A stretch of 64,000 bases of DNA from Longibacter salinarum (GTDB lineage Bacteria > Bacteroidota > Rhodothermia > Rhodothermales > Salinibacteraceae). This document shows, piece by piece, positions 17,853 to 26,941 of the stretch (positions are counted from its first letter, which is position 1; each line of letters opens with the position of its first letter). The DNA is taken from positions 1-64,000 of the forward strand of contig NZ_PDEQ01000011.1 of assembly GCF_002554795.1 (NCBI RefSeq). Reading direction: 5' to 3'. The notes beneath the pieces were generated by a model that made no database searches, was not told the origin of the DNA, and saw only the letters and a program-made list of their open reading frames with translations. The translations under genes were made by a program, and so were the position numbers.

Positions 17853-18025
17853 CGGTATTCTGTCGGTACCGGAAATCAGAAGCTTGGTACCGTCCGCTTC
17901 CGTGGATAGCGGTAGTTGCCAATGTTGTAGAATTGAGACGAGAGTTTTGCTTAATCCAGCCTGTGGCGCCATTTAGATCTGGGTGCTCCATTCAATTCGT
18001 TCAGCAAAGAATCCCATTCGCAAGG

Positions 18026-18112
18026 ATGTCTGAGCATGAGACTGCTAATGAACAAGACCCGATGATGCAGTCCCCCATCGCAACCTTGCCTCAATCCCCT
18101 GTCGACTCATGA
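18026..18112 (+). CDS. Possible 28-residue coupled leader ORF
   Basis: ATG at 18026 opens 28 codons (MSEHETANEQDPMMQSPIAT...) ending in a TGA that overlaps the ATG of the next gene (ATGA, 18109-18112). It may be a translationally coupled microprotein or leader. There is an AAGG just before the ATG but no homology to call on; it could be chance. The rest of the 17853-18108 gap shows nothing. Confidence 0.3.
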   Translation: MSEHETANEQDPMMQSPIATLPQSPVDS

Positions 18113-18909
18113 CAGATGAGGACGAAACCCTAATTGAAACTTACGTCCGGCGCCCGGATGCCCTTGACCCGACGATACGGCAACGGGTAGAGAAACTTGT
18201 TGCCGAAGATGCAGAAGCATCGGCGTGGGCGCGCATATTACAGTCAACCTATGAAGCGTTCGACACGATGAGCGGGGGGATGCCCGATGTTGTCGATCGA
18301 TTTGTCGACAGCCTATTCAATCCACCGACGGTTCTTCCGCTAACGCCCGTAGACCGATCACGTCCCACCGTTCTATCTGCGGATTCCGGTCAAGCGGGAC
18401 CGTTTGAGTCTATCGCCGTCTTATCATCGAAGGCGAATGGTGTGATGGTCCGTATCTTACGCGACAGGGAGCGAGATGAAGGGAGAGTTTACGTGCTGGC
18501 GCGTGATGCAGACGTATACGGGCATGCCCTATTTGAGTCAGGAGACAAGCGCCTTCAGGTTCCGCTTCCAAAAGATGGATTTGGCCGCTTTGACAACGTG
18601 AGTGAGGTACCAGAAGAGACGCTACAACAAGGTTGGCTTCGACGATGCCTTTGGAGCGGGCCGCTCGTGGCGGGAGAAGCGCCGGCCGATTTGCTACAAA
18701 TTGCGAATGGATATGCTGTTCGCGCTGAATGGACGGGACCAACCACACTGGAACTACACTCAACTGCTCGCAGCGCAGATCGGCCTGCACTCTGCTGGGC
18801 AGGAATCGATGATGGCGACTCCGTCGATATCGTCGGATTCGAAGATGAAATGGCTACAATCGTCGTTCCGCGCGACGACGAGACGCGCGTTCTTCGCCTC
18901 TTCGGGTGA
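18109..18909 (+). CDS. Anti-sigma-like protein of unknown function
   Basis: A 266-residue protein. The first ~50 residues (ETLIETYVRRPDALDPTIRQ, then RVEKLVAEDAEASAWARILQ) have the composition of the N-terminal helix pair of anti-sigma factors (DET..Y..G.L.......E..L..D...), but without the His/Cys zinc ligands. No TM segment is visible. The remaining part is beta-rich (VMVRILRDRERDEGRVYVLA, then VLARDADVYGHALFESG) and ends in a small domain (DDGDSVDIVGFEDEMATIVV). It sits between the helical gene at 16743 and the Lon-like membrane protein, 119 bp upstream of the latter. The anti-sigma label is an inference from the N-terminus and order only. Confidence 0.5.
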   Translation: MTDEDETLIETYVRRPDALDPTIRQRVEKLVAEDAEASAWARILQSTYEAFDTMSGGMPDVVDRFVDSLFNPPTVLPLTPVDRSRPTVLSADSGQAGPFESIAVLSSKANGVMVRILRDRERDEGRVYVLARDADVYGHALFESGDKRLQVPLPKDGFGRFDNVSEVPEETLQQGWLRRCLWSGPLVAGEAPADLLQIANGYAVRAEWTGPTTLELHSTARSADRPALCWAGIDDGDSVDIVGFEDEMATIVVPRDDETRVLRLFG

Positions 18910-19028
18910 GTCCGTAATGTACACTCGGAATAGTAGCACGGCGTACGCTGCAGAGCGCTGATCTGGCATGTGCCGATTATGACGCATCCATATCTCAACC
19001 CCTCCTATTTTAAGGCCGACGTCTTCTC

Positions 19029-21338
19029 GTGCCGTCTTCAACCAACCCCTTCGTTATAGAAGAACGCTTTCGGACGGTATTTGATTACCTGCAGACGTCA
19101 TCTGCCACAGCACGATGGTGTGTGCTCCAAAGCGTGGAGCGGCTCCCGTCGCCGCCGCTTCCTGGTGCAGAGCCATACCTTTTAGAATTAGCGGGTCCGC
19201 TGCATGAACAAGTACAACGCATGGATCCGCTGGGAACGACGCCTTGGCGATTGGAACGGGCGGCAAACCGCCTGCAAACATGGTGCACTGCCTGCCCCGC
19301 TCTGCATGACGTAAAACAGTGGAATGCTGCTATTCGGGTGCTCAATCGAGGTGCTGCTCACCTGTATGTTTTTGCCGGTGACCCCGTCCGAGCGGCGCGC
19401 GTGCTTATGCCGCCAACTGACGGGTCGCACACGCTCGTTCCCGTGTTCGATATGCCAAAGCGGTCGACGCGAGCAGAGATTACTCGTACCTTTCTCGATA
19501 ATGTAGATCTCCCACCGCGTGTTAGAGGTCCTCTTCTTTCTGCACTTCGTGATCTTCACGATTACGATGGAGGCGTCAATCTACCGGTCGTTGAAACGCC
19601 GGTACAGGGTTCAAAGACCGATGGAATTGGGAGCTTGATTCAGCTTCGGATTGTGCAGGAGAGGGAATACGACGATTCATCCTCCTCCACATCGATTCGC
19701 ATCGCAGGCGTCGATTTCTTCGGAAAGCGCCACATTGGTACGATCGAGCAGGCACTGCATACTGTTCTCAGTCGGCAGGGCCGAGATGAAGATGCCTCTC
19801 TTCATGGAACGAGTCAAGAAGTGACCGTCACCTGCCAACGAGACGATGCGTTGATTAATGGGACTTCATTTCAACTCGGTCTGGGCGGACTGGTGTTGAG
19901 CCGACTGGTCTCCCGCGAGATGAAACGTGTACGAGTCCGCATGACCCATGGCGTCGGCATCACAGGGGGGCTCAGTCCAGACGGAGCGGCCACGCAGGTG
20001 GACTCGCACACCCTGGACACGAAAGTAGAGGCCGCCTTCTTTAGCCCACTCCGTACACTTGCGGTTCCTTACGGCCAAGAATCGGCGGCGGCTGAAATGC
20101 TACACCGGCTGCAAGCCCGGTTTCCAAACCGCGACCTCCATGTGGTCGGCGTTCGATCCCTGCCTGATATTCTCGATCGGCGACGCCTTACACAGCGTAC
20201 GGAAATCAGCCGGGTGCAACATGCTACGAGTCAAGCACGGGCCAACTGGGGAGTACTCGCCGGAGTCGCTCTTGTATCCGCACTAATCGCGGTTCTCGCC
20301 TACGTGCTTCTACCACCACAGGACCAAACCCCCGTCCGGGGCCGCTACTCTGGTTCGGTGCTAACCGTCGAAAACCGAGCCGGACAGGTTATTGAGGAAG
20401 TAGAGGTAGGAAGTGGAATCGTGAGGAAAGTTCGCGCACAGCGCCGGGCCCGGCCGCACGCCTTTCCCCAAACATCCGGCGAACACGGTGTTGGATTCGT
20501 ATGGGCGGCGCGTGACTCGTCAGGCGGAGAGGTAATCCGGTCGCGACCGATCGGAACGGATCAACAGCAGTGGGAAATACCGGTTGCTCCGCAGGTTCAG
20601 TTTCCGCAGAAGCCATTCGCCAATGAACCGACATACGGCGTCGAAGACATCTACGCAGCAAATACGGATGGCGAACCGGGTGACGAAATCTACGCACTCT
20701 TCTGCCACTCACCGTATTTCCCCGCCCTCTTGGTCGAGATTGATGCTCAAACGGGTGATATCCTCCAGGCGTACGTCCATCCGGGTCATTTAACCGCTCG
20801 AATCCGTCATGTGGATTTAGACGGCAACAATCAACCTGAACTCGTTACGGGAGGATACAGCAACGCGTTTGACGGTCCCGTGGTCATCGCGTTGAATGCT
20901 GAGGACTTCAACGGTCATGGACCCGTAACCGCTGCATACACGCCGGCTGAAACGGTGCCAGCGCAGCATTACAAATACTTGCTGTTGCCGTCCAGCCCAG
21001 TGCAACGGGTCGCGGGCAAGACCAACCGACTCGTTCGATCGACGCGAATTTTGGAGGATGGAGTTCGCGTCCAGGTTGAAGATGGCACATGGGGCGAGGA
21101 CGGATTGGTATCAGAGATCGAGTTATTCGTACGGTTCGATTCCCAATTGAACCCCGTTTCCGTTGTACCTAACAGTCAGCACGAACGACTCGCTCAAGAG
21201 CTTGTCGCAGAAGGTCGTCTAGATGCTGTTCCAGGCCCACAGGCGTTTCGAACGTACCTTAATGAGATTAAGTACTGGGATGGCACATCCTGGAAGCACG
21301 CTCCCTCAGATGGAATGCACGTTGAAGAGAGCAACTAA
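19029..21338 (+). CDS. Membrane protein with cytoplasmic Lon/S16-like domain and FG-GAP-like outer domain
   Basis: A 769-residue single-pass protein. Residues ~220-385 match the Lon (S16) proteolytic fold in order: a strand EVTVTCQRDDALINGTS ending in Ser280, the helix FQLGLGGLVLSRLVS, then the strand and turn GVGITGGLSPDGA. Next come SHTLDTKVEAAF with Lys332, LRTLAVPYGQ, and a final LHVVGVRSLPDIL-type strand-helix. Ser280 and Lys332 fall where E. coli Lon has the S679/K722 dyad. A TM helix spans ~407-429 (WGVLAGVALVSALIAVLAYV). The C-terminal part (430-769) resembles an FG-GAP/VCBS propeller (NTDGEPGDEIYAL, VDLDGNNQPELVTGG). The start is GTG 19029. No AAA+ domain is present, so any protease would be ATP-independent or inactive. 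Confidence 0.65.
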   Translation: MPSSTNPFVIEERFRTVFDYLQTSSATARWCVLQSVERLPSPPLPGAEPYLLELAGPLHEQVQRMDPLGTTPWRLERAANRLQTWCTACPALHDVKQWNAAIRVLNRGAAHLYVFAGDPVRAARVLMPPTDGSHTLVPVFDMPKRSTRAEITRTFLDNVDLPPRVRGPLLSALRDLHDYDGGVNLPVVETPVQGSKTDGIGSLIQLRIVQEREYDDSSSSTSIRIAGVDFFGKRHIGTIEQALHTVLSRQGRDEDASLHGTSQEVTVTCQRDDALINGTSFQLGLGGLVLSRLVSREMKRVRVRMTHGVGITGGLSPDGAATQVDSHTLDTKVEAAFFSPLRTLAVPYGQESAAAEMLHRLQARFPNRDLHVVGVRSLPDILDRRRLTQRTEISRVQHATSQARANWGVLAGVALVSALIAVLAYVLLPPQDQTPVRGRYSGSVLTVENRAGQVIEEVEVGSGIVRKVRAQRRARPHAFPQTSGEHGVGFVWAARDSSGGEVIRSRPIGTDQQQWEIPVAPQVQFPQKPFANEPTYGVEDIYAANTDGEPGDEIYALFCHSPYFPALLVEIDAQTGDILQAYVHPGHLTARIRHVDLDGNNQPELVTGGYSNAFDGPVVIALNAEDFNGHGPVTAAYTPAETVPAQHYKYLLLPSSPVQRVAGKTNRLVRSTRILEDGVRVQVEDGTWGEDGLVSEIELFVRFDSQLNPVSVVPNSQHERLAQELVAEGRLDAVPGPQAFRTYLNEIKYWDGTSWKHAPSDGMHVEESN

Positions 21339-21370
21339 CCACCCACGCGCATAGCCGTCCACTTCACGAG

Positions 21371-21466
21371 TCACGCCCAGAATAGGCTGTATAAGAGAAT
21401 GAGCATAAGCAGTCCTATGATATTTAGAATTACGATAAGCTTAAGTATACGCCTAAAGGTTTCCAT
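21371..21466 (-). CDS. 31-residue membrane microprotein coupled to the zinc-ribbon gene
   Basis: METFRRILKLIVILNIIGLL followed by ten more hydrophobic residues (to LFWA) and a TGA. It has a basic N-terminus and one TM helix. Its ATG directly follows the TAG stop of the upstream gene at 21467-21814 (TAGATGG) with no gap, a strong sign of termination-reinitiation coupling. Both products are small single-TM proteins, so a complex is plausible. Confidence 0.55.
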   Translation of the reverse strand: METFRRILKLIVILNIIGLLMLILLYSLFWA

Positions 21467-21814
21467 CTATCCTATATAACTCCCGCATACTTGGCACATG
21501 TCATCATCCTTCGGTGTTTCTTCTTTGCAATAGCGACACTGTTTAACCTCATCTCCTTCTGTGCTCTTCTCGTTTGAGTCTACTCGGCCATCAGAAGGGG
21601 GCTCGTCCGTTGTTTTGGCGTCACGATCTGGACGCGCTTCTGGTGAGGCTTCATTGACCAGCAAAGCCAACCGCCGATTTATTGACTTGAGTGTTGAAAG
21701 GATGTCGTTGATTTTCCAATACCACGTCACAAGCTCCCTTGCGACCAGAAAAATAACAATTAACGCGCCGAAGAGAAGAACGAGAAAGAATAGCGCACCG
21801 GCAAGTTTTTCCAT
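21467..21814 (-). CDS. Single-TM protein with C-terminal zinc ribbon
   Basis: A 115-residue protein. The N-terminal TM helix is MEKLAGALFFLVLLFGALIV. A short coiled-coil-like segment follows (WYWKINDILSTLKSINRRLA), then a charged linker and a C-terminal zinc ribbon of two CxxC pairs (CRYCKEETPKDDDMCQVCG). Such zinc-ribbon tails (zf-ribbon_3/DUF35-like) usually mediate protein contact. It is divergent from the 22321 gene and coupled to the microprotein at 21371. Function unknown. Confidence 0.75.
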   Translation of the reverse strand: MEKLAGALFFLVLLFGALIVIFLVARELVTWYWKINDILSTLKSINRRLALLVNEASPEARPDRDAKTTDEPPSDGRVDSNEKSTEGDEVKQCRYCKEETPKDDDMCQVCGSYIG

Positions 21815-22320
21815 GAAGTTGGGTTCCTCTGTGTGCGGCGAAATTAGAGCCTCGTAAAGACGGGTCGATTCCGAGGGCGAAAATTGGGAGCGCTAACTAC
21901 TTGCGCCTCTCTCGGACGACGCGTTGATCTTTTCTCACGAATGACTCATTTCACATGACGCGCACTGCATAATCAAATTGTGACAAAAATGTAATGCACA
22001 GACATCGGTCCCAACAAGGGGCCTCTCTCCGGGCACGGATGTCCGTATAGTGAGTGCTAAATTGCGGACGATCGATTAGAAAAGAGAGTCATGGCATCTC
22101 TACTCTTCTATCCGTGCGATCGGCGATCATGGGCCTCTCGTCAATGGGTCGTTCGTCCGAACCGATGGAGGCGCATCGTACCATATCCGATTTGAAAACG
22201 GCTTTGTAGTCGCTGCAAATGTCGTAAAAGGGCTCACATGTTTTCAGCAGCAACGATGAATCGTCAGGACAACACCATGCGGTGCCCAAGAGCAATCCTG
22301 ACAGCCCGACGTTTCATCCA
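21815..22320. other. Non-coding gap between divergent genes
   Basis: About 500 bp of lower-GC sequence between the zinc-ribbon gene (minus) and the PQQ protein (plus). It must contain both promoters. A 34-codon ORF at 22090 (MASLLFYPCDRRSW...) has no support. A GTG at 22282 in frame with the downstream gene is a possible alternative start. Confidence 0.4.
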
Positions 22321-24987
22321 ATGGTCCCTGATTCCTGTCTCTGTAGCCGGAAGCTAGCATCGCTTCCTGCTCATGACCTTCCCCCACATTTCAGCGGGAT
22401 CTTTCTGCTAGTGGGGTTCTTCTTATCCCTGACTATTTCCAGTGCGTCTGCACTGAGCGACTCGGACACTCGGGTGTTGAGCCATGCGGATGAAACCGAG
22501 TGGAGTTGCGTTCCTCCGCAACACAATGCGCTCATCAAAGAAGGAAAAACGAACAGGCCCGTTCGCCACCGTGATTGGTCGACGATAGTTTCATCGATGC
22601 CTAAGACAGCATCGCCGCCTCTCGAACGACCGGAACGAGATATTGCCTGTTCTACGTTAACGATTCCGGATGACTGGAGCGCGACGACCTCTGGACGCGA
22701 AGGAAAGGTCATTCGTGTTTTCGACCAGACGTACCGGGTCCACCAATATCTGGCTCCCAATGTACTGGATGGAGTCCAAACGGTGAAACGTAGTGCGGCG
22801 ATCGTTCCTGTCGTTACAGCGGTATCTGACCCTGCCCGGCCCTCGGACGATCGTTCGATTAATTCCGGCGACGAGTTGCTCGGCGTACTGGCCCATTACA
22901 TGAATGTTAATTCGAACGGGCTTTCTATTCGAGTCGAAAACGAGTGGGCCAAACGTGCACGCGAGTGGAAAGAACAGCGTCTAAATATTTATGACCCACG
23001 GACAGGAAAGGTAGCAACAGGATTAATCCAGGGAGGGAAGCTTTTGACCTCGGCGGGAGCGTCGATGGCGACGGCCGATATTACGGGATTGAGCAGCATC
23101 TCCGTGACAGCAGCTGATTTCGTCATCAACCTGGGCTCGACGACTCTCAGCTTCTTTGAGTCGATAACAGCCACACCTGACGACCGAAGTCTTGCCCCCG
23201 CTATCGCGGCGCTGGGAGACCTTGATCCAGAGTATCGCCGCAAAGTTATGGAGTTGCAGGGAAGCCGGCGCTACCTCCGCCGGTATTATGACGTCTCGTC
23301 TGACTTGGATGATGTGAGAAGCAATATTCAGTTCGCGGCTACTGAGTGGAAGAACATTTCTCGGGCCATTCAGAATTATCGTGCGGCTACAGACCCCGTC
23401 CTCATTAATACACGGGGTGGAAAACAGGCTCTCAGTAACGCCCATGAATTTATGGGTGCTTCCCTGGCCAGCGCGGGTCTGAGCGTTGCTGAAGAACTGG
23501 TCTTTCGGGACGTAGACGATCTCACGAGCGGCTTTAACGAGCTCATTTACACGGCGAATCTCTATGCGACCGTTCTGGAAGCTTACGCACGCCAGTTAGA
23601 GATGGAACAGTCTCGCCTAAATGAACCCGGTGGGTTTAATTCGTGGACCTCGTACGCTGAGGCCCTTGCCCAATACCAGTACCGGGTGGGGCGATATCAT
23701 GAGGTAAAACTGGGGTTGATCACCAATCTGTATGAGTACGCGAACAAGCTGAATAACGTCTCAGGCTTAGGGTTCGGCATTTTTCCATCCATGTCTTCAC
23801 TTTCGATTCCCGATGAGTCGGTCGAGACTTATCGAAAGCTCATGAGAAGACAGCGTGTCACGTATGAGCGAGTCCTCAAAGAGGTGACGGAGCAAATGCA
23901 CGTGATCGACCTCACAGAGAAGCTTTATCCGGACTATGCAGAACGTGCGTGCTCAGAAGCCACACGTGGTATCTCAAAAGGTCCACTTCCTACTGTGAAG
24001 GAGTTGATCACGCGCAACGATAAAGTGTACGCACTTACCGAAAACGACGACGGTGAGAAGCTATGGAAGGAGTGGCTAAAGACGGAGCGCCCCGAGGCTC
24101 GCATTGCGCATCAGACAGAGCGTACGGCCTATGTTGTTGATGGTAAGGCATATCGAACGCGGGAGTCCAATTTGTATGCGCTGGCAATTCGAACAGGACA
24201 AGTACGCTGGAAGAAGGAGATCGGCGGATATCGACGAGCCAGCGTCGCGGCTGTGCGAAACGATACGCTGTTCGTTTCCCACACGGCGGGAAGCACATCC
24301 TCCCGAGTGTTAGCACTTGATGCTGCTACAGGAGACAACCTGTGGGTCTTCGACGAACACTATTTAGTCGCGTCTCGCTTTTCCTTTCATAGCGGCGTAC
24401 TTCTTTTCGTAGACGGGGGCACTCCTTACGCAGGGTCTGGAGCTCGTTCTACCTCCTCCCTTTATGCCGTAAATGTTGAAACCGGAGACGGGCTCTGGTC
24501 GAAGGAGCTAACAGGTCGAACGCGAGCGCCCAACTCGAACGTCGATTACAGTGTTCGCGGAGAGGTTGTCGAAGCAAAAAACACCCGGACTGGGAAGACG
24601 TATCGACTCGACCTGCGAATCGGAGAATCGCTACAGCCGGAGAGGGTCTCTCGCTGCGACCGCAGCCGAGAGCAAGAACTCATTGAGTCGGCATTCGGCG
24701 AGTTCGCACCAAACAGTCCTGTGCCAGATGCGAGTGTTGACTTGAACAACGATGGAGTCAACGAACGATTTTTTCAGCAACTAGGGACAAACCGGAGAGG
24801 GCAAATTTTAGTCATCGCGATCAGTGGGGCTGCTCCCTGTCGTCAACTCTTCTCTTCGATCTTTTTTGATTCTGACTGGGATGAAACCCTTTCCCTGATG
24901 AGGAGACAACGGAATGGCTACGAGGTGTTTGAGGTCGAAGGTCGCACCTATGCATTCGATGGTGAGAGATACTCCAGAATCGACTAA
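22321..24987 (+). CDS. Exported protein: helical domain plus C-terminal PQQ-type propeller
   Basis: An 888-residue protein. The hydrophobic segment FSGIFLLVGFFLSLTISSASA is a signal peptide or anchor. A long, mostly helical middle follows (~residues 150-560: GGKLLTSAGASMATADITGL, VYxNxxxxYAxQLEMEQSRL-type helices, YANKLNNVSGLGF). The C-terminal third has PQQ-like beta-propeller blades (NLYALAIRTGQVRWKKEIGG, VLALDAATGDNLWVFDEHY, LYAVNVETGDGLWSKEL) and an FG-GAP-like DLNNDGVNERFF motif. The PQQ repeats link it to the operon at 25109-31856, which converges on it with a shared terminator between. The frame is open from GTG 22282; ATG 22321 is preferred for a shorter n-region. Confidence 0.7.
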   Translation: MVPDSCLCSRKLASLPAHDLPPHFSGIFLLVGFFLSLTISSASALSDSDTRVLSHADETEWSCVPPQHNALIKEGKTNRPVRHRDWSTIVSSMPKTASPPLERPERDIACSTLTIPDDWSATTSGREGKVIRVFDQTYRVHQYLAPNVLDGVQTVKRSAAIVPVVTAVSDPARPSDDRSINSGDELLGVLAHYMNVNSNGLSIRVENEWAKRAREWKEQRLNIYDPRTGKVATGLIQGGKLLTSAGASMATADITGLSSISVTAADFVINLGSTTLSFFESITATPDDRSLAPAIAALGDLDPEYRRKVMELQGSRRYLRRYYDVSSDLDDVRSNIQFAATEWKNISRAIQNYRAATDPVLINTRGGKQALSNAHEFMGASLASAGLSVAEELVFRDVDDLTSGFNELIYTANLYATVLEAYARQLEMEQSRLNEPGGFNSWTSYAEALAQYQYRVGRYHEVKLGLITNLYEYANKLNNVSGLGFGIFPSMSSLSIPDESVETYRKLMRRQRVTYERVLKEVTEQMHVIDLTEKLYPDYAERACSEATRGISKGPLPTVKELITRNDKVYALTENDDGEKLWKEWLKTERPEARIAHQTERTAYVVDGKAYRTRESNLYALAIRTGQVRWKKEIGGYRRASVAAVRNDTLFVSHTAGSTSSRVLALDAATGDNLWVFDEHYLVASRFSFHSGVLLFVDGGTPYAGSGARSTSSLYAVNVETGDGLWSKELTGRTRAPNSNVDYSVRGEVVEAKNTRTGKTYRLDLRIGESLQPERVSRCDRSREQELIESAFGEFAPNSPVPDASVDLNNDGVNERFFQQLGTNRRGQILVIAISGAAPCRQLFSSIFFDSDWDETLSLMRRQRNGYEVFEVEGRTYAFDGERYSRID

Positions 24988-25025
24988 CAAAGCCGATCGT
25001 CTTCGCCCCGCTCCAATGGTATAAA

Positions 25026-25068
25026 GGAAAATCCACCCGCATCGTCTGATCGACATGGGTGGATTTCC
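25026..25068. terminator. Bidirectional stem-loop between convergent genes
   Basis: ggaaaatccaccc (25026-25038) pairs with gggtggatttcc (25057-25068), with one bulged A. It lies between the stops of the plus gene (24987) and the minus operon (25109). The T-tract is weak on both strands. Confidence 0.6.
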
Positions 25069-25108
25069 CATCGGTATCGGGACTTTCAGGTTGTATACTC
25101 TCTAACAT

Positions 25109-26875
25109 CTACTCTCTATCGGTGTCTGAAAACGCATAGAGAGTGCCCTGAACGTCTGCGAGATAAATAGTTCTGTTTGCTACAGTGGGAGCAGACCAGA
25201 ATATATTCCCTTCGATCTCGTGCTCCCAGATCCACCGCCCCGACTCCGCATCCAGCGCGTAAAGTCTTCCTGCCTGGCTTGCGATGTAGGCGCGTCCATT
25301 CGCTATAGAAATCGGGGTCGAGACCTCCGCCTCCGTGTCAAAGCGCCATATTTCTTCTCCTGTATCTGACGCCAGAGCGTGTACTGTCTTCTGACCTTCG
25401 TTTGCAATATAAACGCGGGTATCGTCCACAGCCGGGGATGTGCGTATCTCACCTTCGGTGCTGAAGCTCCACGCCCGTTCCCCCGTATCTACGCTGATGG
25501 CAAGCATTTCCCCATAAGCTCCGCTGATATAGACATGGTCTGAATCCACAACCGGGGCGGACAGGCTTGCACTCCTGTGATCGATTATGTGCGTCCAAAT
25601 CTCGCTACCGGATGCTGCTTCGATCGTAGTCACCCGCGTTTTGTACATATCATTCCCCCTATAATGACTCGTGACGTAAACACGACCATCTCGGTAGGCG
25701 AGAGTCGAAACGATTCGCTCATCGGTTTCGAACCGCCATAATTCTTGACCTGTGTCCGTGTCCAGGGCATACGTGGTGCCCGATTCCTCGCCTGCGACGT
25801 AGATAACGCCATCGTGAACGACCGGTGATGCAAAGATTCGACTTCCGGTATCAAACTCCCAGATCTTGTCTCCTGACTGAGCATTTAGCGAATATAACCG
25901 CCCATCCAAACTTCCGATATAGACATTCTCGCCGGAAATAGCAGGAGCCGTAAACACGGCGTCTCCGGTTTGGAAATTCCATATCCTCTGCCCCGTGTTC
26001 GTGTCTACAGCATACAGATTACCATCTCGGTGTCCAGCATACGCCACTCCGTCTTGTACGGAGATCGGTGAAAAGGCTAAATCATAACCCTCATCTGCTT
26101 CACTGGTCGGTGGCGGCGTAAACATCCATCGAACAACGGGTGCTTCTCCTGTCCTAAGATCGGGACCGGGGGCGTCGTAGTAGCCTGTTCGCGCAATACT
26201 ACCTCTATACGCGGACCCGTCTGCGCCATTAGTTACCGTAACGGACGATCCGAACCACGCAGCGAGGGAGATTCCCAAGAGGGTTGCGCCGATGATCAGG
26301 CCTGCTCTTCGAGACACGGGCATAGACCACCCTTCGAGGCTTTCGGACACCAACGTCCCAACATGCTGCATTCCTCGAGGAAGAAGCTGCTTTACTCCAT
26401 CTACGATGCCCTTGACGCGCCCACGAACTCTCGATTTTGTGTAGCTTACGTCTCCAGTTTCGGTTAAGTAGAAATTGATCTCGCGTAGTTGCCGATCAAT
26501 GCTAGACGCTTCCTTCTCGGCCGTTCGTTTCTTACGTCGGAGGCGGCGACGATCCTCGCGATACGTGTCGTCATCAAGCGCACCGGCCTCATGCAGCGAC
26601 GTTACCTCATCCAGTTCTTCTTTGGCTTCTTCGACCAGATCCTGTTGGTGAGCCAGGCGGTTCTCCAGTTCGAGCTTGCGAGTTTCTCCCTCCTCGGTGA
26701 GAGTTTCGATCGCCGTTTTGCATGTATCGAGCGTCTCCTGGTAGCGAGAGGCTAATCGCTCATAGCGCGACGAGTCAATCTCGTCTTTCTTAGCATTTAG
26801 GCGCTGGAGAAGCTCTCGGGTCTCAGCTAGCTCGTCTTTCAGTGAGGGCAAGTCAGCAAGCGGGCGATCGGGCAT
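25109..26875 (-). CDS. Coiled-coil, one-TM protein with outer PQQ propeller (paralogue 1)
   Basis: A 588-residue bitopic protein. Residues 1-135 are a long charged coiled coil (LPSLKDELAETRELLQRL, SSRYERLASRYQETLD), interrupted near 93-108 by a SHOCT-like turn (LHEAGALDDDTYREDRR). INFYLTETGDVSYTKSRVRG follows and the TM helix spans ~190-208. Residues 220-588 are a PQQ/BamB-like propeller of about seven blades with repeats such as YAVDTNTGQRIWNFQTGDAV and YALDTDTGQELWRFET. The coiled-coil signature and TM layout are shared with 30189-31856 and, more distantly, 26942-28807. Last gene of the operon, 66 bp after its neighbour. By topology the propeller should be periplasmic. No PQQ-dehydrogenase active site is visible. 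Confidence 0.8.
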   Translation of the reverse strand: MPDRPLADLPSLKDELAETRELLQRLNAKKDEIDSSRYERLASRYQETLDTCKTAIETLTEEGETRKLELENRLAHQQDLVEEAKEELDEVTSLHEAGALDDDTYREDRRRLRRKKRTAEKEASSIDRQLREINFYLTETGDVSYTKSRVRGRVKGIVDGVKQLLPRGMQHVGTLVSESLEGWSMPVSRRAGLIIGATLLGISLAAWFGSSVTVTNGADGSAYRGSIARTGYYDAPGPDLRTGEAPVVRWMFTPPPTSEADEGYDLAFSPISVQDGVAYAGHRDGNLYAVDTNTGQRIWNFQTGDAVFTAPAISGENVYIGSLDGRLYSLNAQSGDKIWEFDTGSRIFASPVVHDGVIYVAGEESGTTYALDTDTGQELWRFETDERIVSTLAYRDGRVYVTSHYRGNDMYKTRVTTIEAASGSEIWTHIIDHRSASLSAPVVDSDHVYISGAYGEMLAISVDTGERAWSFSTEGEIRTSPAVDDTRVYIANEGQKTVHALASDTGEEIWRFDTEAEVSTPISIANGRAYIASQAGRLYALDAESGRWIWEHEIEGNIFWSAPTVANRTIYLADVQGTLYAFSDTDRE

Positions 26876-26941
26876 TCGTTTTCGTGTTTGTTAGCGCTAG
26901 AGCATATAAACCAATTGAAGCGGACAGAGAGTACGTCCGGT

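Noticed and set aside
22090-22195. Short plus ORF MASLLFYPCDRRSW...
   Set aside because: 34 codons, Arg/Trp-rich, no conserved feature; insufficient support.
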